Made by a program: the position numbers and the translations under genes
The notes under the pieces: generated by a model
What the model saw: the letters and a program-made list of their open reading frames with translations, nothing else
Database searches by the model: none
Told to the model about the DNA's origin: nothing
Origin: Paratissierella sp033809995
Lineage (GTDB): Bacteria; Bacillota; Clostridia; Tissierellales; Tissierellaceae
Direction of reading: 5' to 3'
Length of the DNA: 64,000 nt
NCBI GenBank assembly: GCA_033809995.1
Contig: JAPXKQ010000001.1
Location: 62,001 to 126,000 of the forward strand
Shown: positions 34,465 to 42,540 of the stretch, piece after piece
Numbering within the stretch: position 1 is the stretch's first letter
How the letters are laid out: each line of letters starts with the position of its first letter

Positions 34465-35721
34465 ATGAATACATCTAAAAAGTCAGTTTGGCAAAGTTAT
34501 AAGTTTTCAATTACATTAATAATTTCAATAACGATAGGCAGTATAATAGGCATCATATTTGGAGAAAAAGCAATCATTCTTAAACCATTTGGAGACATTT
34601 TCTTAAACCTTATGTTTACTGTAGTTACACCATTGGTATTTATAACAATTGCTAGTGCCGTAGGTAGTATGGTAAACATGAAACGTTTAGGGAAAATATT
34701 AGGTAATATGTTTTTAATTTTCGTAGTAACTGGCTTAATTGCTGCAATTTTGATTATTGCGGTAGTTAGTGTATTTCCACCTGCAGAGGGAGTTAGTATA
34801 GAGTTACAAGCTACAGAAGAATTGCAAAGATTATCATTTGCAGACCAAATCGTTGCTGCATTAACTGTAAATGACTTTAGTAAAATTTTATCACGTTCTA
34901 ATATGTTGCCTCTAATAGTATTTTCAATTATATTTGGCTATTGTGTAAGTGCAGTGGGTGGAGAGAACAATATAATTGCAAAAATATTAGATGCTTTGTC
35001 AAAAATTATGATGAAATTTATAGGTGTAATCATGCTTTATGCACCTATAGGACTTGGAGCTTATTTCGCAAGCTTAATAGGTGAATTTGGACCGCAACTT
35101 CTTGGGGCATATGCTAGAGCAATGGTAATTTATTATCCTATATGTGTGCTGTATTTCTTTATTTTCTTTACGGGATACACTTATTATGCTGGGGGTATGA
35201 AAGCCGTAAAATCATTCTTTAAAAATATAATTGAACCCTCAATCACATCCATTGCAACACAAAGCTCCATTGCAACACTCCCAACAAATCTTAGGGCTGC
35301 TCAACGTATAGGAGTACCAAAGGATATACGTGAAATCATACTTCCAATTGGTGCTACGATGCATATGGACGGAACAGTTCTTTCATCAATATTAAAAATC
35401 TCATTTTTATTTGGAATATTTGGTCAGGAGTTCTCTGGGATATCAACTTTTCTTACCGCAATTATGTTATCTATATTAGGCGGTGTTGTTATGTCAGGTG
35501 TACCTGGTGGTGGACTTATAGGAGAAATGCTCATAGTTAATATGTATGGATTTCCACCAGAAGCATTCCCGATAATAGCCACTATAGGATTTTTAGTTGA
35601 TCCACCAGCGACATGGTTAAACTCTACTGGGGATACGGTTGCTTCAATGATGGTAACTCGTATCGTTGAAGGCAAAGACTGGATGGCAAAACAACTTACT
35701 CAACTAGAAGAAATGTTATAA
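34465..35721 (+). CDS. Dicarboxylate/amino acid:cation symporter (DAACS family)
   Basis: 418 residues, GAAGGGGG before the ATG. Conserved family segments are present: a Ser-rich re-entrant loop (SITSIATQSSIATLPTNLRA), the cation-binding region (PIGATMHMDGTVL) and VSG-like SGVPGGGLIGEM followed by the DPPATWLNSTGDTVASMMV segment. It should import glutamate, aspartate or another dicarboxylate with sodium or protons. It is apparently cotranscribed with dapF. Confidence 0.92.
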   Translation: MNTSKKSVWQSYKFSITLIISITIGSIIGIIFGEKAIILKPFGDIFLNLMFTVVTPLVFITIASAVGSMVNMKRLGKILGNMFLIFVVTGLIAAILIIAVVSVFPPAEGVSIELQATEELQRLSFADQIVAALTVNDFSKILSRSNMLPLIVFSIIFGYCVSAVGGENNIIAKILDALSKIMMKFIGVIMLYAPIGLGAYFASLIGEFGPQLLGAYARAMVIYYPICVLYFFIFFTGYTYYAGGMKAVKSFFKNIIEPSITSIATQSSIATLPTNLRAAQRIGVPKDIREIILPIGATMHMDGTVLSSILKISFLFGIFGQEFSGISTFLTAIMLSILGGVVMSGVPGGGLIGEMLIVNMYGFPPEAFPIIATIGFLVDPPATWLNSTGDTVASMMVTRIVEGKDWMAKQLTQLEEML

Positions 35722-35877
35722 ATGAGGTAAGTAGATACTCCAAGCAGCGCATTGCATAATCAAACACATCAATCATGTTCAATATAATTATTGAACTAAA
35801 AATGAGCAAACAAAAAAGTTAAAGTATCCATTTAGCTTTAAATATTAAAAAAAGGTTTATTTTTTTATTTTATAGTG

Positions 35878-35979
35878 TATAATATAGTTAAAGGTAATCG
35901 ACACCGCAAAGGTGCGGTTGCCACCTAACGTGATATAATCACCCTATCGTGGCCAAATACGCAGGGTGATTATTTTTTT
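35878..35979 (+). ncRNA. Candidate antitoxin RNA of a type I toxin locus
   Basis: A TATAAT box (35878-35883) would start an RNA near 35890. The RNA carries an ACCGC/GCGGT-type hairpin and ends at an intrinsic terminator (AATCACCCT/AGGGTGATT, 35937-35971, then T-run to 35979). This terminator overlaps the last codons and stop of the toxin gene on the other strand. Convergent 3'-overlapping RNAs are the layout of TxpA/RatA-like systems. The 38-nt leader is an inverted near-copy of the toxin leader. Confidence 0.6.
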
Positions 35980-36080
35980 GTCTTTCTGTTATCTTTCGTT
36001 AGATTAATAATCAGAGAGATCAGTGATAGTACAAACATTGAAAATCCTAGCATCAAAGTTAATGCCTCATATGTTGTCAT
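35970..36080 (-). CDS. TxpA/BsrG-like holin-like toxin peptide
   Basis: 36 residues, too short for routine gene finders. A near-perfect ribosome binding site GGGAGGTGG precedes the ATG (36078-36080). The peptide has a short polar start (MTTYEALTLM), one hydrophobic helix (LGFSMFVLSLISLIINL) and a basic tail (TKDNRKTKK), the pattern of the putative holin-like toxins of type I systems. It would insert into the membrane when its antisense RNA fails. A promoter and leader lie upstream (36105-36155). Confidence 0.8.
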   Translation of the reverse strand: MTTYEALTLMLGFSMFVLSLISLIINLTKDNRKTKK

Positions 36081-36104
36081 ATCTACCACCTCCCTTCGTC
36101 TGAA

Positions 36105-36155
36105 GTTAGGTGGAAACCACACCCTGCCTTTATCGATTACCTTGTCCTAATTATA
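36105..36155 (-). promoter_or_regulatory. Toxin promoter and leader, inverted copy of antitoxin leader
   Basis: On the minus strand a TATAAT (36150-36155) is followed by AGGTAATCGA...CCACCTAAC (36142-36105). The same two ends and similar length occur on the plus strand at 35892-35929 behind another TATAAT. The two convergent RNAs therefore begin with nearly the same 5' sequence. Confidence 0.6.
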
Positions 36156-36193
36156 CCATAAAGTAAAATATTTTGTTAATATAGTTAGGTAGT

Positions 36194-36274
36194 AGAGAAA
36201 AGTATGAATATTGGTTTGATGCTGCAAAGTATGATTTAGAATCTGCTATGGTGATGCTAAATGGTGTTAGATAA
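36194..36274 (+). pseudogene. HEPN-domain gene remnant
   Basis: A frame of 26 codons between stops reads REKYEYWFDAAKYDLESAMV, which matches the N-terminal helix of HEPN-domain toxins. The remainder is absent. It lies before the duplicated gene at 36359. Confidence 0.4.
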
Positions 36275-36358
36275 AGGTAAGGGAAAATAGGCAGAAAATA
36301 TTAAAGGTATGGTATAATTCTATTAGAAGAACTGTGAATATTGATTAGGAAGTATTAT

Positions 36359-36649
36359 ATGGTTAAATCCAATAATGTAAGATTAATGAATAAAGACAAT
36401 TTGTTAGAAATATTTACTGAAGAGATAAAATATTTAACAAAGGTATCAGCTTTAATAGATTATTACTTGCAATTACATAACATTGAAGTTCCTGATTGGT
36501 TAAGAGATAATAGGTTAAGTTTTGAAAAACCTTATTATCATTCTAAGAGAATAAGTGATTTTGAGAAATTAAAATTATTATATAATAATCCTTCTCCCTT
36601 TAAGGCAAGGAATGTTTATTTTGATTTGCAGGGTATTAAAAGAATTTAA
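36359..36649 (+). CDS. Hypothetical protein, truncated copy 2 of a duplicated family
   Basis: 96 residues (ATG with AGGAAG upstream; a TTG at 36341 is possible). From the shared EEIKYLTK motif onward it is almost identical in protein and DNA to the gene at 32861, but the first 48 residues are replaced by unrelated sequence. It is probably a partial duplication that captured a new start. No mobile-element ends are visible. Confidence 0.5.
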   Translation: MVKSNNVRLMNKDNLLEIFTEEIKYLTKVSALIDYYLQLHNIEVPDWLRDNRLSFEKPYYHSKRISDFEKLKLLYNNPSPFKARNVYFDLQGIKRI

Positions 36650-36650
36650 T

Positions 36651-36773
36651 TTAAAGAGAATTAACAATATTACCATCCTTATTAGGAGTAAGTTCTTGTA
36701 CTGATTCTGGAATAAGAGTTATATCTTTTAGTAATTCCTCTATAGCTGGCAATTCTTCGTCATATATTGTAGA
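36651..36773 (-). pseudogene. C-terminal gene fragment
   Basis: Minus-strand frame of about 40 codons (YDEELPAIEELLKDITLIPE, then ESVQELTPNKDGNIVNSL) with codon usage of a real protein but preceded by a stop and no start. The parent protein is not recognised. Confidence 0.35.
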
Positions 36774-36872
36774 TTATCATTTAAAATATATTACAGTATC
36801 ATTAGACAACACTTCTCTGCTATTATATACTAAAAATATAATCTTGTTTTTTAATTTGAAAGGGTTGAAGAT

Positions 36873-37133
36873 GTGAAGACTATATCAAAAAAGGATATTA
36901 ATATTGCTTTAATCTTAATTTCACTATTTGTAGTTTCGATGATTGGCGGATTTATTAAATGGCCTTTATTTATTTTTTCGGGAATTTTTTTAATATCATA
37001 TATCTATCTAGATAAAAATAAGCTTCGTTGTCCTAATTGTGGAGGTTTCGAAAATCTTGATAGATTGATGTATGCTAAAAACCATAGATTTCATTGTAGA
37101 CATTGCGGTAATAGAATTAATATTTCAAATTAA
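36873..37133 (+). CDS. Small membrane protein with zinc ribbon
   Basis: 86 residues from a GTG with AAAGGG upstream. Two membrane helices (about 10-28 and 30-46) precede a CPNCGG...CRHCGN zinc ribbon. Family and function unknown. Confidence 0.6.
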   Translation: MKTISKKDINIALILISLFVVSMIGGFIKWPLFIFSGIFLISYIYLDKNKLRCPNCGGFENLDRLMYAKNHRFHCRHCGNRINISN

Positions 37134-37159
37134 TATGATAATAATAAGGAGAGAGTTAT

Positions 37160-37792
37160 ATGCAAAAAAAATTTACTATTGTTTCATTACTTATAATAAC
37201 TATATTTATGATTTTCATTACTGGATGCACCAATGATAAGGACAAAAATGATAGGGATAAAATCGCATATATCTCATCAAATACTAATTCAGAATACGAA
37301 AAGACTTTTAAAGATTTACAACTAGGTATAATATATGATTTTAATCTAAAATTACCTTATGCTGATAAAAGTTGGGTTAATATATGGGTAGAAGGTTATA
37401 GGGATGGAAAACCTATGGAGCCTTTTATACTTACTGAACTTTCTTATGGATTAAGTCCTAAACAAGTAGAAGAAGGTAGGATGGGGTTTGGAATTATAAA
37501 TCCAAATAATGAACCACAATTGTTTTTATATTCGGCAGGTATACATTCGCTTCCACAAAGGGTAGAAAACAACCATTTTTCTCAATCTGCTATAAGTACC
37601 TGGGACTATGCAATTGGAAGTAAAGAAATTGGTTTAAAGTCTGGAGAGGAAAAGATAATAGCGGTATATCGACAGGCAGAAGATTCTATAAGAACTTATG
37701 ATTATCAAGATATAGATTCCATAAATAAGATGATAGAAGAAGACACCACTGTACTTTTACTTAAAATTAAAGTTGAAGAAAGAAACGAGTAA
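37160..37792 (+). CDS. Lipoprotein of unknown function
   Basis: 210 residues with AAGGAGAG upstream. Signal peptide ends in the lipobox FITGC (Cys 23). The mature domain contains WVNIWVEGYRDGK and ELSYGLSPKQVEEGRMGFG segments; I do not recognise a family. A terminator follows, so it may be the last gene of a small operon with the zinc-ribbon gene 26 nt upstream. Confidence 0.7.
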   Translation: MQKKFTIVSLLIITIFMIFITGCTNDKDKNDRDKIAYISSNTNSEYEKTFKDLQLGIIYDFNLKLPYADKSWVNIWVEGYRDGKPMEPFILTELSYGLSPKQVEEGRMGFGIINPNNEPQLFLYSAGIHSLPQRVENNHFSQSAISTWDYAIGSKEIGLKSGEEKIIAVYRQAEDSIRTYDYQDIDSINKMIEEDTTVLLLKIKVEERNE

Positions 37793-37797
37793 TCAAT

Positions 37798-37826
37798 CCT
37801 CACCTTTTAAGGTGGGGTATTTTATT
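37798..37826 (+). terminator. Terminator
   Basis: CCTCACCTT/AAGGTGGGG stem followed by TATTTTATT. Confidence 0.7.
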
Positions 37827-37894
37827 GGTTTTTGGAACGGAAAACTGATATAATGAATAGTATAATATGGCAACATTCGAAGGGAGTTGGGTTT

Positions 37895-38653
37895 ATGCAG
37901 TTTAATAATGTTATTGAAAAGAGTATAAGAATTGGTGAAATACCAACTATTGTACTTACTCCAAAGGATGAGATGAAATCTTATCCAACCATTATTTTCT
38001 ACCATGGCTGGTCATCCAACAAGGAAGCACAAAGATTTAGGGGATTTATATTATGTAGCCTAGGATATCAGGTTATAATTCCAGATGCAATTTATCATGG
38101 AGAAAGAAATGCATTACATAATTATAATCAACAAAGTGCTGTTAAGTACTTTTGGGACGTAATTCTAAAAAACATAGAGGAATCAGACCAAATCATAGAT
38201 TATGCTATTAATAATTTAAAGAGTGACCCAAATCGAATAGGGATAGCGGGACATTCTATGGGCGGTTTCACAACTACAGGAGTATTTACTAAAAATTCGA
38301 ACATAAAGGCCTCAGTTGTATTCAATGGATCATTTAATTGGGAACAATCAAATATAATATTCGAGGAATCATTGGAAGGCTACGGAGAGTTTGATCCTGT
38401 AATAGAAGAAAAAATTCATACCCTTGACCCAATAAATAATCTCAATACATTAGTTGACCGACCGATTCTAATACTTCATGGTGGTAATGACCCTGTTGTA
38501 AATATCAATCCCCAAAGGGAATTTTATAATAAAATAATAAATTTATATAATGATAAATCAAAACTAAAATTTGTAGAATATCCTTACTTAGCACATTTTG
38601 TAACAACCAATATGATGGAAGAATCATGTATTTGGTTTAATAAATATCTTTAA
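37895..38653 (+). CDS. Alpha/beta hydrolase
   Basis: 252 residues from the ATG at 37895, served by GGGAG; the longer frame upstream crosses a promoter-like region. Motifs: oxyanion segment FYHGWSS, nucleophile elbow GHSMGG (Ser about 131), acid HGGNDPVV and final His in LAHF. It looks like a prolyl-oligopeptidase/dienelactone-type esterase. Substrate unknown. The next gene follows after 12 nt. Confidence 0.85.
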   Translation: MQFNNVIEKSIRIGEIPTIVLTPKDEMKSYPTIIFYHGWSSNKEAQRFRGFILCSLGYQVIIPDAIYHGERNALHNYNQQSAVKYFWDVILKNIEESDQIIDYAINNLKSDPNRIGIAGHSMGGFTTTGVFTKNSNIKASVVFNGSFNWEQSNIIFEESLEGYGEFDPVIEEKIHTLDPINNLNTLVDRPILILHGGNDPVVNINPQREFYNKIINLYNDKSKLKFVEYPYLAHFVTTNMMEESCIWFNKYL

Positions 38654-38665
38654 AGGAGAGGTTTC

Positions 38666-39379
38666 ATGGGACCAGTAATTGGCTTGACAGCCCAATATGA
38701 ACACTTAGTAAATAGAAAGTTGATAGAGATAAACAATACCTATGTAGATGCAATAATTGAGGGTGGTGGAGTACCAATCATTCTGCCTATAATAACAGAT
38801 GTGGATAAAATAGATGATTACCTTGACTTGGTAGATGGTCTAATATTTACTGGCGGTGGAGATATCTCACCATTATATTTTGGAGAAGAGCCAATTAAAG
38901 AGATTGGTTCTATTTGTGAAGATAGAGATAAGATGGAATTGGAATTATTTAAACGTGCATATGAAAGGGGTATTCCGGTATTTGGAATATGCAGAGGATT
39001 ACAATTAATAAATGTTGCATTAAAAGGGACTATTTATCAGGATATATTTGTTCAATTACCTTATTCCATTGCCCATGTTTGTGGTGATGTACATCAAGGT
39101 TTTCATACTATAAATATCTTAAAGGATAGCATTTTATATGAGGTGTTTGAGAAGGAAAAATTGGTTGTAAATTCACAGCACCATCAAAGCATAAAGGATA
39201 TAGGAGAAAATTTAAGGGTAACATCTACCACGATTGATGGAATAGTTGAGTCAATGGAATCTACAAACGATAAATTTATACTAGGGGTTCAATTCCATCC
39301 TGAGTCCATGATATATAATGATAAGGAATTTATTAAAATATTTAATTATTTTATTGATAGGTGTAAACAAGGCTTCTAA
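38666..39379 (+). CDS. Gamma-glutamyl-gamma-aminobutyrate hydrolase family (Peptidase C26)
   Basis: 237 residues, AAAGGAGAGG before the ATG. Class I glutamine amidotransferase-like fold with nucleophile Cys in FGICRGLQLINV (about 113) and the His-x-Glu pair in GVQFHPES (about 211). PuuD-like enzymes hydrolyse gamma-glutamyl amides. In an organism with a gamma-glutamyl ligase pair at 17.6-20.2 kb it could degrade such products, but this is a guess. Confidence 0.88.
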   Translation: MGPVIGLTAQYEHLVNRKLIEINNTYVDAIIEGGGVPIILPIITDVDKIDDYLDLVDGLIFTGGGDISPLYFGEEPIKEIGSICEDRDKMELELFKRAYERGIPVFGICRGLQLINVALKGTIYQDIFVQLPYSIAHVCGDVHQGFHTINILKDSILYEVFEKEKLVVNSQHHQSIKDIGENLRVTSTTIDGIVESMESTNDKFILGVQFHPESMIYNDKEFIKIFNYFIDRCKQGF

Positions 39380-39560
39380 GAAAACATTTTAGGGATGATT
39401 TCACTATTTGTATTGCAATTATCCTACTTAAGAATTATACTATTACTACCAAATAAGATTTGAATATGTGAAACCTAATTAATGGAGCCAAGCTTTCCTC
39501 TTTAACAAGATTTCTTTAATCAAATTTAAATCTTATTTTAAAATTAAGGAGGAATGTATT

Positions 39561-39734
39561 ATGGCAGATAGGACAATAAAGTGTAAGGACTGTGGTACTG
39601 AATTTGTATTTACTGAAAGAGAACAAGAATTCTTCAAAGAAAAGGGATTTGAAAATGATCCAGTAAGATGTGCAGACTGTAGAAAGAAAAGAAAACAAGA
39701 AAAAAATAGCAACAATAGAGGCTTCAGAAGATAG
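39561..39734 (+). CDS. Small zinc-ribbon protein
   Basis: 57 residues: CKDCGTEFVFT and a second CADC pair with a basic, Lys/Arg/Asn-rich tail. The start has a strong AAGGAGGAATG site. It matches the short probable zinc-ribbon (zf-trcl type) proteins common in Clostridia, function unknown. Overlapping minus-strand frames are shadows. Confidence 0.8.
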   Translation: MADRTIKCKDCGTEFVFTEREQEFFKEKGFENDPVRCADCRKKRKQEKNSNNRGFRR

Positions 39735-39767
39735 ATAATGGCAGGGAATATCCTGCCATTATTTTTA
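39735..39767 (+). terminator. Terminator
   Basis: ATAATGGCAGG/CCTGCCATTAT perfect 11-bp stem, then TTTTATT. Confidence 0.85.
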
Positions 39768-39769
39768 TT

Positions 39770-39825
39770 AAAAACGGAGATCTCTCCATTTCACTTTGTT
39801 CCAGTCGAGATGACAAAAACCGAGA
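39770..39825. repeat. Dispersed intergenic element
   Basis: AAAACGGAGATCTCTCC...TCGAGATGACAAAAA, an inverted copy of the TGTCAT...GGATCTCC element. Confidence 0.55.
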
Positions 39826-39831
39826 CATAAA

Positions 39832-40131
39832 CTACTTATAAACATACACAAACAACAACACCTGTATCAACAATATCAATGGCATTCCTATCTTAAATTT
39901 CAGCTTATGTGTTTTATGTCTAAAGATTAACATTGAAAGCGTTCCACCTACCGAGCCTCCAATAATAGAAAGAAAAAGTAGATTCGCTTCTGGAATTCTC
40001 CATTTGTTTCTTCTTGCCTTGTATTTATCAATAAAAAAGACAACAAAGGTTATTATATTTATTAAAGCTAAGTAATAAAAAAACAAATTAGAACTATTTA
40101 TATTATGTAACAAAAATATCAATCCTTTCAA
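39832..40131 (-). CDS. DUF1294 small membrane protein
   Basis: 99 residues with three membrane helices. The DUF1294 core is clear: FFIDKYKARRNKWRIPEANLL followed by LSIIGGSVGGTLSMLIFRHKT. Function unknown. Single gene, minus strand. Between it and the formate dehydrogenase operon lies 300 nt with only a promoter and a repeat. Confidence 0.85.
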   Translation of the reverse strand: MKGLIFLLHNINSSNLFFYYLALINIITFVVFFIDKYKARRNKWRIPEANLLFLSIIGGSVGGTLSMLIFRHKTHKLKFKIGMPLILLIQVLLFVYVYK

Positions 40132-40277
40132 TTTCTATAAAACAATTATATATTATAATAGTATAAAAAAACATTGTATTTATATTATTATATTGATAAT
40201 ATATTAACAAGTGTATATAAGGTAAGATTAAATTGCTATAAATGTGTATTTCATAATGGTTATATGTGGCAGTTTAG

Positions 40278-40306
40278 TTGACAAACAAAAACCGTTATAA
40301 TAGTAT
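40278..40306 (+). promoter_or_regulatory. Candidate promoter of the formate dehydrogenase operon
   Basis: TTGACA (40278-40283), 17-nt spacer, TAGTAT (40301-40306). A TATAAT at 40296-40301 is too close to the -35 box. Confidence 0.4.
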
Positions 40307-40335
40307 TTAGGGTATATGATATTAAGAATGTACCA

Positions 40336-40385
40336 TTTAAAAACGGAGATCCCTCGACTACGCTCGGGACGACAAAGATAATAAA
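40336..40385. repeat. Dispersed element in the formate dehydrogenase leader
   Basis: AAAACGGAGATCCCTCGACTACGCTCGGGACGACAAAGA is an inverted copy of the window's dispersed element, between promoter and first gene. Minus-strand translation gives the familiar spurious VPSVVEGSP peptide. Confidence 0.6.
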
Positions 40386-40433
40386 TAAGGACAAGCTACA
40401 AAAAAATACATAAAAAACAGAAGGAGGACAAAA

Positions 40434-40922
40434 ATGGAGTTCAAGTTTGATATGGAAAAAAACAAAGAAAAAATAAATGACTTTAGAGTCTTTATAAATG
40501 ACCATAAAGAAACTCCTGGGGCATTGATGCCAGTATTGCAAGAGGCTCAAGAAGTTTTTGGATATTTACCTATTGAAGTTTTGGAAATGATTTCTAGAGG
40601 CTTAAATGTTCCTATGGCAGAAGTTTATGGAGTCGCAACATTTTATTCTCAATTCTCCTTTATTCCAAAGGGTGAGAATAAAATCAGTTTATGTTTAGGA
40701 ACAGCATGTTATGTAAAGGGTGCACAAGGGATATTAGAAGAGATTGAATCTATCCTTGGAATTAAATCAGGTGAAACGACTCCAGACCTAAAATTCTCAA
40801 TTGCTGCAACTAGATGTTTGGGTGACTGTAGCTTGGCACCTGTAATGATGATAAATGATGTGGACGTATATGCAAAATTGAAGAAGGAAGATATAAAAGG
40901 AATCCTTGAAAAATATAGATAA
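40434..40922 (+). CDS. nuoE: NuoE/HylC-like [2Fe-2S] subunit
   Basis: 162 residues, AGGAGG before the ATG. Thioredoxin-like ferredoxin with ligands in CLGTACYVKG (C-x4-C) and RCLGDCSLAP (C-x3-C). It passes electrons in NADH-oxidoreductase modules. It is the first gene of a four-gene operon with a NuoF-like flavoprotein, a NuoG-like iron-sulfur subunit and formate dehydrogenase. The order resembles the HylCBA-FdhF complex of purinolytic clostridia, which bifurcates electrons between NAD and ferredoxin. Confidence 0.93.
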   Translation: MEFKFDMEKNKEKINDFRVFINDHKETPGALMPVLQEAQEVFGYLPIEVLEMISRGLNVPMAEVYGVATFYSQFSFIPKGENKISLCLGTACYVKGAQGILEEIESILGIKSGETTPDLKFSIAATRCLGDCSLAPVMMINDVDVYAKLKKEDIKGILEKYR

Positions 40923-40937
40923 TGGAGGTGTTCATCT

Positions 40938-42524
40938 ATGAAATTGACAATTGAAGAATTGAAAGAATTAAAAGAAAATAGCAAACCTTTGCTTTTGGAG
41001 AGATTGGCTAGTGAGGACAAAACAGAAATTGTTAATGGAAATATTGTCCTAAAAGGAGATTATTATAAGAAGCAAGTTAGAATTGCACTAAAAAATTGCG
41101 GAATTATTGATCCTAAGAATATTGATGATTATATAGCAATGGATGGATATTCTGCATTAGCTAAGATATTAACTGAAGGCAACCCAGGTGAAGTAGTTGA
41201 AACAGTAAAGGCTTCTGGTTTAAGAGGTAGAGGGGGAGCAGGTTTCCCTACAGGCAGGAAATGGGAAGAAGCATACAAATACCCTGCAGAGAAGAAGTAT
41301 ATAATTACCAATGCTGATGAGGGTGACCCAGGTGCATTTATGGATAGAAGCATATTGGAAAACGATCCTCATGCTATATTAGAAGGTATGGCTATTGCAG
41401 GATATGCTATAGGTTCAGACCAAGGTTTTATCTATGTAAGAGCTGAGTATCCAATAGCAGTTGAAAGGCTAAAATTGGCCATAGAACAAGCTAAAGAATA
41501 CGGACTATTAGGTAGAAATATATTAGGCACAGATTTTAGTTTTGATATAGAATTGAGACTTGGTGCAGGTGCTTTCGTATGTGGTGAAGGTACTGCATTG
41601 ATGGAATCCATTGAAGGCAGAAGAGGAATGCCTAGAACAAAGATATATAGAACTGCTCATAGAGGACTATGGCAAAGACCAACTATTATTAATAATGTTG
41701 AAACATTGGCAAATGTTCCTGTAATTTTTCAAAGAGGAGTAGAATGGTTTAGAAGCATTGGTACCGAAAAATCCCCAGGGACCAAGGTTTTCGCATTAGT
41801 TGGTAAGATAGAAAATGCAGGTTTAGTTGAAGTGCCAATGGGGATGCCACTAAAAGAAATTGTTGAAATTGGTGGTGGAGTACAAAATGGTAAGAGATTC
41901 AAGGCGGTACAAACTGGAGGACCTTCAGGCGGATGTATTCCTAAGGAATTAATTGAAACTCCTGTAGACTTTGAATCATTGGGAAAGATCGGCTCCATTA
42001 TGGGTTCTGGTGGTATGGTTGTAATGGATGAAGATACCTGTATGGTTGATATAGCAAGATTTTTCTTAGATTTTACTGTTGATGAATCCTGCGGCAAATG
42101 TGTGCCATGTAGAGAAGGTACAAAGAGAATGCTTGAAATACTTCAAAGAATTGTAGATGGTAAAGGGGAAGAAGGAGATATTGAGAGACTAGAAAGTCTA
42201 TCCAACACAATAAGCTCTGCTTCTTTATGTGGATTGGGACAAACAGCTTCAAATCCTGTAGTTACTACAATTAAATACTTTAGAAATGAATATGAAGCTC
42301 ATATCAAAGATAAAAAGTGTCCAGCTCATAGCTGTTTAGCATTGTTGTCCTACTTTATTTCTGATGCTTGTATAGGATGTACTAAATGTGCACGAGTTTG
42401 TCCAGTTGGATGCATTTCAGGTAAAGTTAAGGAAAGACATGTAATTGATCAAAATGCATGTATTAAATGTGGTGCATGTATGGAAGCATGTCCAAAACAT
42501 GTTAAGGCAGTAATCAAACAATAG
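40938..42524 (+). CDS. nuoF: NuoF/HylB-like flavoprotein (NADH/FMN/4Fe-4S subunit)
   Basis: 528 residues, TGGAGGTG before the ATG. FMN site GRGGAGFPTGRKW (about 95), NAD site NADEGDPGAFMDR, [4Fe-4S] site SCGKCVPCREG plus a Cys in SLCGLGQTA, and two C-terminal ferredoxin clusters CIGCTKCARVCPVGC and CIKCGACMEACP. The N-terminal thioredoxin-like Fe-S domain of longer HydB/HylB proteins is absent. It should exchange electrons with NAD and, through its ferredoxin clusters, with ferredoxin. It works with the flanking subunits. Confidence 0.93.
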   Translation: MKLTIEELKELKENSKPLLLERLASEDKTEIVNGNIVLKGDYYKKQVRIALKNCGIIDPKNIDDYIAMDGYSALAKILTEGNPGEVVETVKASGLRGRGGAGFPTGRKWEEAYKYPAEKKYIITNADEGDPGAFMDRSILENDPHAILEGMAIAGYAIGSDQGFIYVRAEYPIAVERLKLAIEQAKEYGLLGRNILGTDFSFDIELRLGAGAFVCGEGTALMESIEGRRGMPRTKIYRTAHRGLWQRPTIINNVETLANVPVIFQRGVEWFRSIGTEKSPGTKVFALVGKIENAGLVEVPMGMPLKEIVEIGGGVQNGKRFKAVQTGGPSGGCIPKELIETPVDFESLGKIGSIMGSGGMVVMDEDTCMVDIARFFLDFTVDESCGKCVPCREGTKRMLEILQRIVDGKGEEGDIERLESLSNTISSASLCGLGQTASNPVVTTIKYFRNEYEAHIKDKKCPAHSCLALLSYFISDACIGCTKCARVCPVGCISGKVKERHVIDQNACIKCGACMEACPKHVKAVIKQ

Positions 42525-42540
42525 CATAGGAGGAAAGATA

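Noticed and set aside
32861..36649. Insertion sequence or composite transposon
   Set aside because: The repeated genes are only partly alike and there is no transposase or terminal inverted repeat.
39516..39715. Two minus-strand frames of 60 codons
   Set aside because: Shadows of the plus-strand zinc-ribbon gene at 39561, which has a strong ribosome site and CxxC pairs.
40260..40550. Minus-strand reading frame containing VPSVVEGSP
   Set aside because: Translation of the dispersed repeat and of the nuoE antisense strand; no ribosome binding site.
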